In this document: one piece after another, positions 24,430 to 47,461 of the stretch | Position numbering within the stretch: position 1 is the stretch's first letter | Layout: each line of letters starts with the position of its first letter | Source of the DNA: Blastocystis sp. Blastoise | Lineage: Eukaryota > Sar > Bigyra > Opalinata > Blastocystidae | Direction: 5' to 3' | DNA: 64,000 nt | Assembly: GCA_039096225.1 (NCBI GenBank) | Contig: JBBPEB010000003.1 | Coordinates: 1,265,188-1,329,187, forward strand | The notes under the pieces: model-generated | The model's input: the letters and a program-made list of their open reading frames with translations, nothing else | Database searches by the model: none | Told to the model about the DNA's origin: nothing | Made by a program: the position numbers and the translations under genes

Positions 24430-24882
24430 AGAATGATAATTATTATTTATTTTTTTTTAATTTTTACTATAATTTATATTTTTATTCTTTAAAATAATTT
24501 TACATTGTATTCTTTGTATTTTTATTTCTTATTTAAATATAGAATAATATAATTAAATCGTCATATCTTAGTATTTCCAATTATTAATGGATCATTCACA
24601 AGATATTTTAATCACTCTTTTTAATATTATTGTTTTGTTCATTGTATTCTATAAGGAATACATCTTTTGAATCGTTTTAAATAAATCACTTTTTTTTTGT
24701 GATCTACAATGGGGAAACTTTAAATTCCCGAAGTTATTTTGCTTTTTTATTATGAAAATTCTGAAATAATCATGAATGTAAAGGGAGACTTCTTTTTTGT
24801 ATCTCATATCTTAGATCTCGAAATACAATACAACCCCTTTGAACGAAATGCTATTCTTTTTTTATTTGTGTAAATAAGAAAT
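24430..24882. other. Intergenic spacer
   Basis: 453 bp between the protease stop and the GH3 start; T-rich 3' flank followed by a short 5' region. No gene. Confidence 0.6.
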
Positions 24883-28534
<3,652 letters not shown>

Positions 28535-29036
28535 TAAACAACCATTATTATATTATATATATAATATGATATTCTCGTTTTTCTTTGTTTTGTTTAATAA
28601 AAATATATTTTTTTGATTAAAAATGGATAATAAGCAGAATAAAAAGACTATTTTAATTGCTTTAAATAAAACTGGTAACAAATACTTAGTATTCCTGTTT
28701 TTATATACATATTGATAGAAAAGAATAAAAATTACAGTATTCTGTAGAATATAATGAAATAATTAATATCCTTAAATAGGGATTTTATTTACAAACAATA
28801 CTAAACTCAATAATATTATAAATAAATTTATTTCACATAAAGTAGTATATATAACATTAAATTTATTGAAAAAAAAATATTTTTTAAATAGCCACAAAAT
28901 TAGGGTCATTTAAAAATAATAATATAATTTATTAAAAAAGTGATTACAATAGAAAAATTGAAAAGAAAAGAATTATAAATAATGCTAATTATATGTTATA
29001 ATTATGAATAAAAATTATATCTATAATTATAATAAT

Positions 29037-29073
<37 letters not shown>

Positions 29074-29302
29074 TACACATATTCATGAAATATGATAAAA
29101 GAAAAAAATAATAATATAATATAAAATATAAATATAGAAATAAAGAGTGAAAAAGTATGTATGTATATAAATTGAAGGATATGTATGATTAATTTACTTA
29201 TAGTACAGTTTATATAAATAATAATAATAATAATATTATATATATATTAAATATTATTCAAATGATATAAGATATGACATAAATAAATAATAATATATAA
29301 TA
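28535..29302. other. Convergent intergenic spacer
   Basis: AT-rich sequence with short AAT and TA runs between the convergent GH3 and TOG-like genes; no coding signal. Confidence 0.6.
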
Positions 29303-36739
<7,437 letters not shown>

Positions 36740-36960
36740 GTATTTGTTTGATGGTTATTAAAACTTCGAAAACGACTAATAACAACACACAAATTTCTTT
36801 ATAAAAAGAAATCAAAAATTTATATTATATGAATAAAGCGGATTTAATACGGAGGGTTTCATGATTATAAGCAATTATTCGCAACGTTTTCTTGAAACAT
36901 TTGTTATTATTATTTTTAAGATTTTTGAGTATAATAATTGTATTCATAGATTCATAAGAT
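36740..36960. promoter_or_regulatory. Bidirectional promoter between the TOG-like gene and the MMTAG2 homologue
   Basis: 221 bp separate divergent start codons at 36739 (minus) and 36961 (plus). It must contain both 5' UTRs and both promoters. Confidence 0.5.
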
Positions 36961-37997
36961 ATGAGTTCAGGTGTATGTATAGGTATACAACAATTTCTAA
37001 TGAGTTTATTGTAGTTTAATTGGGAAGATGTTCGTATGGACAAACAAAGAGATCATTATTTAGGTTGTTCAGTAAAGGCTCCTATAGGTTTCGCTAATAA
37101 AAGTATGTTGAATACTATTATTGATGCTAATTATTCATTTTTGTAATTATCTTTAGATAAAGATTTATTTTGGTATGCAAAAGAAAGAAAGAAGCCAACT
37201 CAAGAAGACTTGGAAATGATCAAGGTATGTTATTTGATGTGTTTGTTTATTAACTTTGAGAAATTAGTATTTTTTGAGTGATTTGTCATATTATGTAAGC
37301 AAAGGTTCTAAATGTTGTATTTATATATAGAAGCAAGAAAAAATAGCATTATTAGAAGCACTTGGACTTCCTGTTCCTGATGAATTACGTGTACAGAAGA
37401 AATTAAATAATGATGAAATGAAGATGCTTTTATCTCGTGAGAAAGGTACAGAAGATGACGGTGAACGTTTACAAGGACTTGGGTCTGCTCCTGTACCTCA
37501 ATTTGATGTTGTTGACGAAGTATGTTGTTATTATTATTTATATATTATTCTATATATATAATAATAATTATTTATATATAATTATTTATATATAATTATT
37601 TATATATAATTATTTATATATAATTATTTATATATAATTATTATTATTTATATTCAATATTATTTATATAAATTATACTTAATTCTCTTCTATATTATAA
37701 TATATATAGCATCTAATAGAAAATCCTAAAAAGAAGACTTCCTCTTCTAATACCAAAAATATATCAAAAGAAGAGAATAAACAATCTTATAATACTACTA
37801 AAGCTTATAAATCACATTCTAAATCAAGATCTATTTCTCGTTCTCCTTCTAAAACACAATCAATTACGCATAAACATTCTATACATCATCATGAACATTC
37901 TAGAGATCTGTCATCGACGCGTCATCATCGACACAGTCGTCATCATCATCATCATTCCACATCAAGAGATTCATCTAGACATTTACATCATCATTAA
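36961..37997 (+). CDS. MMTAG2 homologue (multiple myeloma tumour-associated protein 2 family)
   Basis: Exons 36961-36972, 37015-37102, 37157-37224, 37331-37519 and 37710-37997 (645 nt) give 214 residues. The first exon is just 12 nt (MSSG). The conserved family block is clear: [25 protein letters not shown], then [12 protein letters not shown] and a helix ending LLEALGLP. A short GLGSAP motif follows, also seen in the family, then a basic Ser/Arg/Lys tail and a His-rich end with several HHHH runs. The family is nuclear and conserved from protists to animals; its molecular role is poorly known and is linked to RNA processing by association only. The upstream FNWEDV block fixes the splice from the tiny first exon. 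Intron 4 holds a 14-bp tandem repeat. Confidence 0.85.
37567..37644 (+). repeat. 14-bp tandem repeat in MMTAG2 intron 4
   Basis: About six copies of ATTATTTATATATA in the intron between exons ending at 37519 and starting at 37710. Confidence 0.8.
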
Positions 37998-38504
37998 TAT
38001 ATACATATATATTTAAAAGATTATATTCTAAAACACAATTTTTTGTTTAGTTTCTTTCTTTTTTTAAATATATAAAACAATACATTTTTAATAAAACAAT
38101 TATTTCAATTTTTAAATATATAAAACAATACATTTTTAATATAATAATTACTTTTTATTTTAAATATAAAAAACAAAACAATACATTTTTAATATAATAA
38201 TTATTTTCTATTTTAAATATAAAAAACAAAACAATACAATTTTAATATAATAATTATTTTCTATTTTTTTTTTACGATTCTCAAATAAAATAAATTTTGA
38301 TTAATACATATATATTCAAATATACATATATTAATTCAATAAAACAATAATGATATATAAAAGATAATAAATATACAATTATAAAATAAAAAACAATAAC
38401 AATAACAAAAAAAAGATATATAAATATTAAAAACAACTAAGAATATTCCATCTATATACTCAGCTCAATCTTAAATGGATTATATAAATTAAGTTTCAAC
38501 AAAT
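37998..38504. other. Convergent intergenic spacer with ACAATACATTTTTAAT repeats
   Basis: Four diverged copies of a roughly 45-55-bp unit containing AAACAATACATTTTTAAT lie at about 38075-38250. No gene. Confidence 0.6.
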
Positions 38505-41500
38505 TTAGTTCTTCTTTTCTTCTTCGATTTCGACAAGAAGATCACCAGTTTCCATCTTTTCACCCTTGACAGCAAGAATTCTCTTTAAAGTACCATTACA
38601 AGGAGCAGAGACGATAGTTTCCATCTTAGCAGCCGATAAGATGACAAGAGATTGACCAGCTTTAACTTTTTGGCCAGGTTTACAAGTGATTTCAACAACA
38701 GCACCAGTCATAGGAGAACCAACAGATCCAGCTTTATCAGTAGCTTTTTCATTAACTTTAATAGTAACACCAGATTTAGTATCTTTAACAATAACAGATC
38801 TAGCTAAACCATTAAGAGTGAAATTAACTTCTCTTTCTCCTTTTTTATTAACTTCAGATAATCCTTTATAGTTAATATACATATCTTTACCATTTTCAAT
38901 AGTAACACAAGTTTCTTCACCAACAGTCATAGGTCTTAAGAAATAACGAGTAGGTATTTTAGAGACATCACCATATTGTTTTTCATAAGTCATCCAATCA
39001 TCAAAGACACGAGGATATAAGGCATAAGAGATAACATCAGTATCTTGAATACGATCCTTACCATATTTAGCTTGTAATTTAGCTTTAGTACCTTCTAAAT
39101 CATAAGGAGGCATTTCAGCACCAGGTCTACCAGTTAATCTATCTTTACCATTAGGTAATTTCTTACCTTTAATGATTTTACTTCTAACTTCTTCATTAAA
39201 ACCCCAAGGTTCAGGAATACCTAAATAACCTTGGAAATATTCAACTACAGAAGTAGGGAAGTTTAATTCATCAGCTTTAGCAAGAACATCTTGTTTAGTT
39301 AATTTATTTTGGACCATAAAGTTAGCGAAATCACCGACAACTTTAGAAGAAGGAGTAACTTTAATAATATCACCACATAAATCATTAGCATCTTCATAAG
39401 CTTTTTTAACAAGAGGCCATTGACCAGTAAGACCTAATTGTTGAGATTGATACATAAGATTCGTATATTGACCACCAGGCATTTCATGATCATAAACATC
39501 AGAAGAACCACTCTTTTGACCACATTCAAAAGGAGCATAAACACCACGAACATCACTCCAATAATCATTAATTTGAGTAAGTTTATTATGATCAATACCA
39601 GTATCTAAAGGAGTACCTCTAAGAGAAGAAACAACAGCACCCATAGAAGGTTGAGAAGTCATACCAGACATAGAATCAATAGCTACATCAACAGCATCAG
39701 CACCAGCTTCACCACAAGCAATCATAGAAGTAACACCAGTACCAGCAGTATCATGAGTATGAATATGAATAGGTAAATTAGGATATTCTTTACGAATACT
39801 ACTAACTAATAATCTAGCAGATTGAGGAGTTAATAAACCAGCCATATCTTTAATAGCTAAAACATGAATACCTAAATCAACTAATTTTCTAGTAGTTTCA
39901 AGATAATAATCAATAGTATATTTCTTTTCATTAGGATTAGCACAATCACCAGTATAACAAAGAGTAGCTTCAATAATACCACCAGCAGAACCAACACAAT
40001 CAATACCTAATCTCATATTTTCAATATAATTCAAAGAATCAAAGACTCTGAAAACATCCATACCAGTCTTAACAGCTAAATCACAGAATTTATAATTAAC
40101 ATTATCAGGATAAGCAGAATAACCAACAGCATTAGCACCTCTTAATAACATTTGGAAAGGAATATTAGGAACTTGTTCTCTCATAAGAGCTAATCTTTCC
40201 CAAGGATCTTCATGTAAGAATCTCATAGCTACATCAAAAGTAGCACCTCCCCAACATTCTAAAGAATATAAATTATTAAAAGCATGAGCAGTATAAGGAG
40301 CAATAGCTAAGATATCTCTAGTTCTCATTCTAGTAGCAAGTAAAGATTGATGAGCATCTCTCCATGTAGTATCAGTTAATAATAATCCTTTATGATCACG
40401 AACAGCTTTAGCAAAAGCTTTAGGACCTTGTTCTTTATAAATTTGTCTAAAACCAGTAGGCATAGGTTCATTAGGAGTAGCAGGAACTAAAGGTTCAGTC
40501 TTAGCAGGAGCAGGACCAGTAGCACCTAATTCAGAAGGATGACCATTAACAATTAAATTACCTAAATATTGAAGAGTTTTTTGACCTCGGTTCTTACTAG
40601 GACGAGGATCTAATAAATCAGGATTTTGAGCAATGAAGAAAGTAGTAGCTTTACCTTCTAAATATTGTTCTTTTTCTAAAAGATTTAATAAGAAAGGAAC
40701 ATTAGTATTAACACCACGAACTCTATATTCAGTAAGAGCACGATGAAGTTTATTAACAGCATCTTGATAAGTAGCACCTCTACAAGTTAATTTAACAAGT
40801 AAAGAATCATAATGAGGAGTAATTTCTAAACCTTGATAACCAACACCATCTAAACGTACACCTTGACCAGTAGCTTCACGATAAGCAGTAATAACACCAG
40901 TATCAGGTTGGAAATTATTAGAAGGATTTTCTGTAGTAATACGAGCTTGAATAGCATAACCACGAGTTTTAATCTTATCTTGAGTAAGACCTAAATCATT
41001 AAGAGTATAACCAGCAGCTATCTTTAATTGAGTTTGAACAATATCAATACCAGTAACTTCTTCAGTAACAGTATGTTCTACTTGAACACGAGGATTAACT
41101 TCCATAAAATAGAATCTACCTTGTTTATCAACAAGGAATTCTACAGTACCAGCATTACGATATTTAAGTGTTTTACAAAGATAAACAGCAGCATCAGCGA
41201 TCTTATCACGAAGTTGAGGATCTAAATGATAAGCAGGAGCATTTTCAATAACTTTTTGATGTCTTCTTTGAACAGAACAATCACGTTCAAATAAATGAAT
41301 AACGTTACCAGTACCATCACCAAGAACTTGAATTTCAATATGTCTAGGTTCAGCAACATATCTTTCAATGAAAACAGTACCATTACCAAAAGCAGCTAAA
41401 GCTTCACGACTAGCTAAACTGAAATTATCCTTAAGATCTTCCATCTTATTAACAACTCTCATACCTTTACCACCACCACCAAAAGCAGCTTTAATAATAA

Positions 41501-42035
41501 TAGGGAAACCAATCTTATCACAAATCTTTTTAGCTTCTTCATAAGTACCAATAGGACCAGGAGTACCAGGAACAACAGGAATATTATGTTTAATAGCATG
41601 TTCACGAGCAGTAGTCTTATCAGCAAACATTCTTAGATTATCAACAGTAGGACCAACGAAAGTCATTCCAGCTTTTTCAACAGCATCAGCAAAAGTAGCA
41701 TTTTCAGAAAGGAAACCATAACCAGGATGGACAGCAGATACACCATTCTCCTTAGCGATCTTTACAATATAATTAATATCTAAATATTGAGCAATAGGAC
41801 TCTTCTTACGATCAAGAAGGAAAGATTGATCAGCTTTAGTACGATGTAAACCGAAACGATCTTCATAAGAATAAATACCAACAGTAGGAATACCTAATTC
41901 TTGAGAAGCTCTCATAATACGTAAAGCAATTTCACCACGATTAGCAGCCATTACCTTCTTAAAAGGTAACTTAACTGAAGTAGCCATAGCACGAGTGAAA
42001 GCAGATTGTTTGAATATTTGAACAGAGGATAACAT
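38505..42035 (-). CDS. PYC: Pyruvate carboxylase, mitochondrial-type, intronless
   Basis: Single exon. The frame opens at 42089, but I choose the Met at 42035 (MLSSVQIFKQSAFTRAMATS), giving 1176 residues with a basic, Ser/Thr-rich mitochondrial-type leader. Domain order is complete: biotin carboxylase (MAANRGEIALRIMRA, VHPGYGFLSENATFADA, ATP-grasp loop AAFGGGGKGMRVV, EFLVDKQGRFYFMEVNPRVQVEHTVTEE), carboxyltransferase (TTWRDAHQSLLATRMRT, LECWGGATFDVAMRF, metal-binding HIHTHDTAGTG), PYC/allosteric region, and biotin carrier domain with AAKMETIVSA; the biotinyl Lys is about residue 1137. It makes oxaloacetate from pyruvate, bicarbonate and ATP, replenishing the TCA cycle. Length matches eukaryotic single-chain enzymes. 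The lack of introns and uniform codon choice contrast with its neighbours; high expression, retroposition or gene transfer could each explain this. Confidence 0.95.
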   Translation of the reverse strand: MLSSVQIFKQSAFTRAMATSVKLPFKKVMAANRGEIALRIMRASQELGIPTVGIYSYEDRFGLHRTKADQSFLLDRKKSPIAQYLDINYIVKIAKENGVSAVHPGYGFLSENATFADAVEKAGMTFVGPTVDNLRMFADKTTAREHAIKHNIPVVPGTPGPIGTYEEAKKICDKIGFPIIIKAAFGGGGKGMRVVNKMEDLKDNFSLASREALAAFGNGTVFIERYVAEPRHIEIQVLGDGTGNVIHLFERDCSVQRRHQKVIENAPAYHLDPQLRDKIADAAVYLCKTLKYRNAGTVEFLVDKQGRFYFMEVNPRVQVEHTVTEEVTGIDIVQTQLKIAAGYTLNDLGLTQDKIKTRGYAIQARITTENPSNNFQPDTGVITAYREATGQGVRLDGVGYQGLEITPHYDSLLVKLTCRGATYQDAVNKLHRALTEYRVRGVNTNVPFLLNLLEKEQYLEGKATTFFIAQNPDLLDPRPSKNRGQKTLQYLGNLIVNGHPSELGATGPAPAKTEPLVPATPNEPMPTGFRQIYKEQGPKAFAKAVRDHKGLLLTDTTWRDAHQSLLATRMRTRDILAIAPYTAHAFNNLYSLECWGGATFDVAMRFLHEDPWERLALMREQVPNIPFQMLLRGANAVGYSAYPDNVNYKFCDLAVKTGMDVFRVFDSLNYIENMRLGIDCVGSAGGIIEATLCYTGDCANPNEKKYTIDYYLETTRKLVDLGIHVLAIKDMAGLLTPQSARLLVSSIRKEYPNLPIHIHTHDTAGTGVTSMIACGEAGADAVDVAIDSMSGMTSQPSMGAVVSSLRGTPLDTGIDHNKLTQINDYWSDVRGVYAPFECGQKSGSSDVYDHEMPGGQYTNLMYQSQQLGLTGQWPLVKKAYEDANDLCGDIIKVTPSSKVVGDFANFMVQNKLTKQDVLAKADELNFPTSVVEYFQGYLGIPEPWGFNEEVRSKIIKGKKLPNGKDRLTGRPGAEMPPYDLEGTKAKLQAKYGKDRIQDTDVISYALYPRVFDDWMTYEKQYGDVSKIPTRYFLRPMTVGEETCVTIENGKDMYINYKGLSEVNKKGEREVNFTLNGLARSVIVKDTKSGVTIKVNEKATDKAGSVGSPMTGAVVEITCKPGQKVKAGQSLVILSAAKMETIVSAPCNGTLKRILAVKGEKMETGDLLVEIEEEKKN

Positions 42036-43821
42036 GATGAATTGTATCAGTTGTTCAATAAAAAAAAATAATAATGAAGAATATTTCAAGTATAAAAAAC
42101 AATTCGTTCAGCATTATTTGGACATGAATGGTTTAAAGGGTCGGAGAAGTTTTGGTGATTCAAGGGATTTTTGGGTAACAATTATTGGAACACCAGAATT
42201 AGCCATTCATTTCTTCCCAATAGTAAAAAATGCTCTGTTGACAATAGGATGTGTCATGGATGACAGTTGCTTTGATAGAGGTTTGTGTACCCATATGATT
42301 AGGTACATATGTTATCAAATGAACGATATTTTATTATAAAAATCCTTTTTTTTATTGGGAATTTGAAGTTTTGCCATCAATGTAGAGATCTGTCTTTTCT
42401 CGTTTTTCATGGTAATTTAAAAAATAAAATTGTTGGAAGAAAGAGACTTTTTAAATTTTTTGAGCTATTGTATTTTTTATCTTTCTTATTCTTGGTTGTA
42501 ATGATGCAATGACAGCTTTAATAGATTGTAGATGATTTGAACATGGGATCTAAAGTTGTCTGAATCTTTTAAAGTATTAAAGGAGGCTTTTATAAACGAT
42601 TATAATTTTTTATTTTTTATTTTTTTTGAATATAGAATTAGTTTATGGTAAACATCATTTTGAATCAATGAATATCGTTATTTCTGATAAATTTAATACT
42701 ATAGACAAACCGCGATAGTCATTGGTATCGTTTATTTTTCATCGATTATTGGATTCAAAGTATCTTTGAAAGGTTGGTAATGCAGTACAGTGTGTATTCT
42801 AAAGAATAGAAATGATTCTTGTCATAGTTATGTTTTTTTGTTATAAAATGAAAGTGAAGCGATTGATCTGACATGCCTATTTTATGTTGTTAGATACACC
42901 ATGAATGTAATTAAAACAATAAGAGTGAATGTTGATGATTTCTGAGTAAAATGGTTGTGTTTTATGATGTAAAAACTTTGTTCATTGAATAGCATATGTT
43001 TGAGGTCCGTTTTCTATATTTTTTCTTTAACAAGAACCAATTACAGTTGTCTACCACCAAAAAATGAATCCTCAAAAAGAAATATTCGTTTATTTATTCC
43101 ATTTATATTGTGGAATTTAAAGAGAATTTTAAAAAAGGGAATAATACAGAGAAATATAGAATATGTTTGGTATCAAAAATCTAAGAATTATTTTTTGTAA
43201 TTTATAGAATAATTATTTTATAAATAGAATGGAATATAATAAATAAAAAATATTTTTTTGTGATCTTCATTCTCTAAATATTTTCTTAGAAGTCAAATTG
43301 TTTTATATGTAAAGAAAGTTGAGATAGAATGTACACTCATTATCGTTAGTATTTATTTTATTCATCTATCTGTGGTGTTCGGATATTATGTGAAATACAA
43401 AAGCATAGGAGAATGATTATTCTCGATATTGATAATTCGTATTCTTTAGAAAACTTGATTATTTTCATGATGATTTCATGTTCAACGGTTTTTTTATGAA
43501 TAGATAACGAAATTAAATATATATTTAAAGTTAAAAAATATCATTTAAAAAAGTAAGAAATGGAGTATGAAGAATAAACTCATTTTAATTTCTCGTTCAC
43601 ACAGTTGATTCTATAAACATGATGAAAATATATATAAAGAAAAATTCGTTGAACAAGTTTTAAGAATAGATCTTCTTTTTCAAAAAAGCAAAAAACAAAA
43701 AAAAATGATAAACAGTCAAAAATTCATGGTTATCTTCCATTTGTGACTGGGATTTTTATTTTTTTAAGAAATGATTGATGAGAAGGATATTGATAAAAGT
43801 TTTTATATAAATTAAAGATCA
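42036..43821. other. Long divergent intergenic region
   Basis: About 1.8 kb between pyruvate carboxylase and the ARM-repeat gene, less TA-repetitive than introns. Frames at 42034-42339 and 42985-43200 have no domain, no splice continuation and no homology that I recognise; I treat them as chance. It probably holds both promoters. Confidence 0.5.
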
Positions 43822-46800
43822 ATGGAAGCTCAAATTCGTGGAATTACATCAATCCTGTTGACTTCAACGAAAGATAAGAAAACCTATGTTCATGGATTAA
43901 AACAGTTAATTGAGGTTGATACAGCAGGTATGTTTTTGCTTCTTTATGAATAACGAATATATGTGAATTGCTTGAATAGATGTGACTGATGAAAAAATAG
44001 CTAATATTCAAATAGCAGAAGTAGTTAAAGATGCTCTTGATAATTATTCTGATGATTCCGTTGTGAATCAGTTGTCAGGTGGTGTTGTTATTCGTTATGT
44101 GAAATATGGTATGTTTATCGCGATGATTTATAATAATTATTATATATGAAATAGTAATGATTCGTTTATTTTTTATGATTTTTATTGTTAATTTGTAATT
44201 TAAATAATTATTTATAGATTCCGTTGCTAAGAAGGCTCATGACTATTACATATTAGATAAATTAATCTCTGTTTTCCCTACACTTGAACAAGAAAATGCT
44301 GCTACTTCTGTTTTAAGTGCTATTGCTCTTCTCTCGTTAACTAGTATATAAAAGATATTATACTATTTATATTCTTTTATTATTATTTGATAAAAATAAT
44401 TTTTAATCGAGTTTATTTGTTTTATATATTATGATAATTATAAAGAATATTTTTCTTTTTATATATTATAATTATCGTTGAAGTCTTTTATTATGTATAT
44501 ATATATAGAATATGATAAAGATCATGCGTGTACAGAGGAATCGCTCGCTTTTCTCCAATCAATTATCTCCAAATGGTATGCGTCAGAAAAAGTCCTTCAA
44601 CAATTCGTTATACTTGTCATGGCACATTTATCAAATAGTATATATATATATATTTATTATGAATTTATCTATATATGTTTTTTAAATTCATTATATTTAA
44701 GAGTATTATTATGTTTTTTGGTTGTTAATATATATATATAGCATGTACTCACTCTGGATTTATTAAAACAGCTCTTTATGATGATATATATAAGTCAATT
44801 TCTAAATTTATAAATAATGATAAATTATTTATTGGATTTGTCTCCTGTGCTACTTCTCTTACTGAATCTGGTATATATTATTATATATTATTATATATTA
44901 TTATTATATATTATTATATATTATTATATATTATGATTATTATTATTATTATTATTATTATGATTATTATATATTATTATATATTATTATATATTATTAT
45001 ATATTATTATATATTATTATATATTATTATAGATATTGGTCGTTTGTTCCTTATTCAAAAGAAATGTGTTTCTGTGTTATCATTTATTTTGAATCAATTT
45101 ATTGGTAATAAAGATATAGCGTTAGAAGCAAATAAAATCATATTTAAACTTAATTTAGATCGTATATATATGATTATTATTATGGTTATGATTATTAGGA
45201 TATGATTATTATAATTATATTATTATTATTATTATTATTATTATGATTATTATTATTATTATTATTATTATGATTATTATGATTATTATGATTATGATTA
45301 TATACTCTATACATTTATATTTTTCTGTAGCTGCAACTCGTGAAGGTAGCATTCGTGACGGTGCTATTAAAGTTATTGGTCAGACTATTATGGGATGCTT
45401 ACAACAAAATGACTTATTAGGTGTAGCTACACAAACACTTCGTAGTCTAGCTAGTGTAGGAAGTACATATATATTATATATTATATATATATATTTATTA
45501 TACTTTAAATTTTTTATTTTTTATATATTTATTATACTTTAAATTTTTTATTTTATTTATATTTATTATACATTAAATATTTTATTTTTTCTATATATAT
45601 AGAGTTAGTAGTAGATTATATGATATCTGATAATACTGTTGCTATTCTTGTTATGTGTATGCTTGCCTATCCAGCCGAGAATCTGATGATTCAGCACGGA
45701 CTGAGAATACTTGAATTATTATTAATCCATGGTATGTAGAAAATAATATATATAATAATAATATATATAATAATCATAATATATATATAATAATATATAT
45801 ATATATAATAATTAAATATATAATAATAATATATATAAAAATTATTATATAGGTGCCCCTCAGACTGTTGTCAAGTTAGTTATAGATGAAGGTATATATA
45901 AAGTATTCGCCGAAGTTCTAAAGAACAATGAGAATGCTGAACCTCTTTGTAAAACATGCATTTTATTATGTCAACTAGAATCTATGAAAGGTATATTTTT
46001 ATAAGAATATTTGAATAGAAGTAGGTTTATTATTTTAATAATATTTTTTTTGTTTTCTATTATATTTCAATATAAATATATATATATATATATATATAGT
46101 ATATCCTTCTCTAATTCAAGATAATTATATGTCTAATGAACTCTATTCTATTTGTGTTTCGTTATATTCAAAATTCAGTAAAAACGATATAGTTCTTATA
46201 TATATATCCAAATTCTGTTCATCTCTTGCTTCTAATAGTATATTTATATGATTATATTTATATGATTATGTTTATATTATATTATATATTTATATGATTA
46301 TGTTTATATTTATATATATCTTTATTCTATTTACCTTTACTAAAAAGTATCCTATTATAAAATAAATATAGAAAACACATATCCTATTCTTCTTCAATAT
46401 GACATTATTCCCGCGGTTCTCGGTATTATGTCTTCGTATCCTCATACCGATAAATGTTACGCTGCCGCCTCAAATCTTCTATGGAAATTAGCTGTTGATA
46501 GTATATATATATAAAGAAGAATATTTGTAATATATGTTGTTATTTCTATTTACTATTATAACTTTATATATAGAGAATGCTAGAACTAAGATTATAGAAC
46601 AGAATGGTATTCAACATATATTAAAGTTAACACAACAATATTTAAATTATAAACCAGTTCAACTAGCTTGTCTTGGTACATTAAATCTATTAGCAGAAAA
46701 CAGTATATATATATTATATTATTTATTTAACTCATTTTTTTATTAAATATATTATATATATATATAATGTATTATTTATTTAACTCATTTTTTATTAAAT

Positions 46801-47461
46801 ATATTATATATATGTTATATTATTTATTTAACTCTTTTTTTATTAAATATATTATATATGTTATATTATTTATTTAACTCATTTTTTTATTAAATATATA
46901 TATGTTATATTATTTATTTAACTCATTTTTTTATTAAATATATTATATATATGTATATATATAGATCGTGAGGTATGCCAGAGTATACGTAAAGTTCTTG
47001 GTTTACAAGTAATATTTAGTAGTATGGAAAGAGGCTTAAAAGATGTTGAAATTAATTTACAAACAGCATCTATTATTACTTATATGGCTGCATTAGATGA
47101 GCAATGTAAAGAAACTTTACTTCATAAGAATATTATACCTTTATATATGAAAATATTATCTGTAAATCCTACAAATCCTGCACTTACGTATTCAGTGGTT
47201 TCTTCACTTCTTGTTCTATCTTATGAACGTATATATATAATATATAATATATATTATAATATAATATATACTATATAATATATAATATATACTATATACT
47301 ATATATATATATAATATATAGCTGCTGGATTAGAACAGTTACAATCTGATCCTGAATATTTATATACACTTGAAGATGTTCGTGATTCTCTTCCTAGAGA
47401 TTCTGTTAACCTTCCTGTCCAATCACTTATTCATAGAATTAATGCAACCAATAATTTCTAA
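43822..47461 (+). CDS. Armadillo-repeat protein, one repeat per exon
   Basis: Fourteen exons: 43822-43927, 43980-44108, 44218-44343, 44509-44637, 44742-44870, 45033-45161, 45331-45462, 45603-45731, 45853-45990, 46100-46237, 46372-46500, 46574-46702, 46965-47228 and 47322-47461; 1947 nt, 648 residues. Eight internal exons are exactly 129 nt (43 codons); the others are 126, 132, 138, 138 and 264. Each encodes a helical repeat with the armadillo look, for example KIIEQNGIQHILKLTQQY...ACLGTLNLLAEN and DIIPAVLGIMSSYP...ASNLLWKLAVD. Every intron is phase 1, so any repeat exon could be added or lost without shifting the frame. The 264-nt exon looks like two repeats joined by intron loss. No signal peptide or membrane segment: a cytoplasmic or nuclear scaffold is inferred. 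I cannot name an orthologue. Confidence 0.8.
46722..46946 (+). repeat. Tandem repeat of about 45-60 bp in an ARM-gene intron
   Basis: About five copies of a unit containing TTATTTAACTCATTTTTTTA followed by TTAAATATATTATATATATG, differing in TA length, filling the intron between exons ending 46702 and starting 46965. Confidence 0.85.

Noticed and set aside
42034-42339. Plus-strand frame overlapping the pyruvate carboxylase start
   Set aside because: Overlaps the start of a certain gene on the other strand and shows no domain or splice continuation.
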